This document shows, one piece after another, positions 5,103 to 5,475 of a stretch of DNA of 5,475 nt. A model generated the notes under the pieces. The model was not told the origin of the DNA. It was given only the letters and a program-made list of their open reading frames with translations, and ran no database searches. Each line of letters starts with the position of its first letter. Position 1 is the stretch's first letter. The position numbers and the translations under genes were made by a program. This stretch comes from Planctomycetota bacterium. GTDB taxonomy: Bacteria > Planctomycetota > Planctomycetia > Pirellulales > Thermoguttaceae. The DNA lies in contig JAHIKV010000139.1 in NCBI GenBank assembly GCA_018897395.1, forward strand, positions 1 to 5,475, in the 5' to 3' direction.

Positions 5103-5125
5103 TGCCGGCACGGAGCGACTACACA

Positions 5126-5475
5126 ATGGCAAAACGGAAGGAACCAGTCGCCAACGGGAGCAATGGTCCAGCGCTGCTGCCGGGCGCAAGAAGCCGTCGC
5201 CGATCGGGCCTTTTCTTGCGACGCTTCCTCGCTGACGAGGCCGACAAGGTCCTCTACCGCACCAAGACCCGCGACGAAGCCCACGAAATCGTGAAGCGTT
5301 GGGCCGACCTCGAGGCCAAGGGTCATCTGGCCAAAAAAGAGACCGCGCTGGATGCCGCATTCTTGCAGGAGGTGTTCGGCGACGCGCTCGGCTATCGCTC
5401 CCACACCGAAAGCCCCGAGGACTACCAACGCGAACGCAATTTCACGGTTGACAAAGTGGGAGTTGCCGACGGGGC
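5126..5475 (+). CDS. N-terminus of a probable type IIG-like restriction/DNA methyltransferase protein (partial)
   Basis: The frame is open from ATG 5126 to the right edge (116 residues), with a modest GGAG ribosome site at 5112-5115. The first 28 or so residues are basic and low-complexity (MAKRKEP..., RSRRRSG). Then comes a helical segment (FLRRFLADEADKVLYRTKTRDEAHEIVKRWADLEAKGHLAKKETALDAAFLQEVFGDALGY), and the visible part ends in FTVDKVGVADG. The combination of W-A-D-L-E, F-L-x-E-V-F-G-D-A-L-G-Y and a V-x-x-V-G-x-A-D-G segment resembles the N-terminal region of large Eco57I/BREX-like DNA methyltransferase or type IIG proteins. The catalytic motifs (NPPY, PD-ExK) would lie outside the window, so activity cannot be judged. 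It is separated from the URO-D-like gene by three hairpins and so is probably its own unit. Confidence 0.6.
   Translation, partial: MAKRKEPVANGSNGPALLPGARSRRRSGLFLRRFLADEADKVLYRTKTRDEAHEIVKRWADLEAKGHLAKKETALDAAFLQEVFGDALGYRSHTESPEDYQRERNFTVDKVGVADG

Overview
The window is GC-rich bacterial chromosome. The gene set points to a member of the Planctomycetota: a PEP-CTERM protein with a LamG fold, a stand-alone URO-D-like enzyme that is not HemE, an enlarged single-chain glycyl-tRNA synthetase, mostly weak ribosome binding sites, and long gene-poor spacers full of G-runs and hairpins. That taxonomic placement is an inference from gene style, not a sequence match.

Layout. At the left edge is the C-terminal end of a HEPN-domain protein (+ strand), which converges on a short secreted LamG/PEP-CTERM protein (- strand) across a strong hairpin. 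A roughly 850-base spacer follows, with glyS leaving it on the + strand. This spacer holds the most interesting material. First, a minus-strand unit has a TTGACA/CACAAT promoter, about 290 bases of extensively self-complementary sequence without a credible ORF, and a textbook rho-independent terminator; it looks like an undescribed structured RNA or a long attenuator leader for the LamG gene. Second, a 151-bp imperfect inverted repeat is bracketed by an exact 8-bp direct repeat, as expected of a MITE-like insertion. Third, a G-quadruplex-capable tract lies just upstream of glyS.

glyS encodes a complete 560-residue alpha2-type glycyl-tRNA synthetase. A 390-base spacer with G-rich tracts, a hairpin and a good sigma70-like promoter leads to a 340-residue URO-D superfamily protein. 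After that gene come a G-rich tract and three hairpins in a row, then the start of a gene that resembles the N-terminus of a large type IIG-like restriction/DNA methyltransferase protein and runs off the right edge.

The hairpins downstream of glyS and of the URO-D-like gene are both 28 nt, with the same TGCG loop and the same GG bulge. They differ at exactly four bases, and those form two compensated base pairs, so this is a structure-conserved repeat family.

The genes do not form one pathway. They are separate transcription units of translation (glyS), cell-surface export (LamG/PEP-CTERM), an unassigned URO-D-like enzyme, and possible defence or toxin functions at the two edges (HEPN, restriction/methylation).
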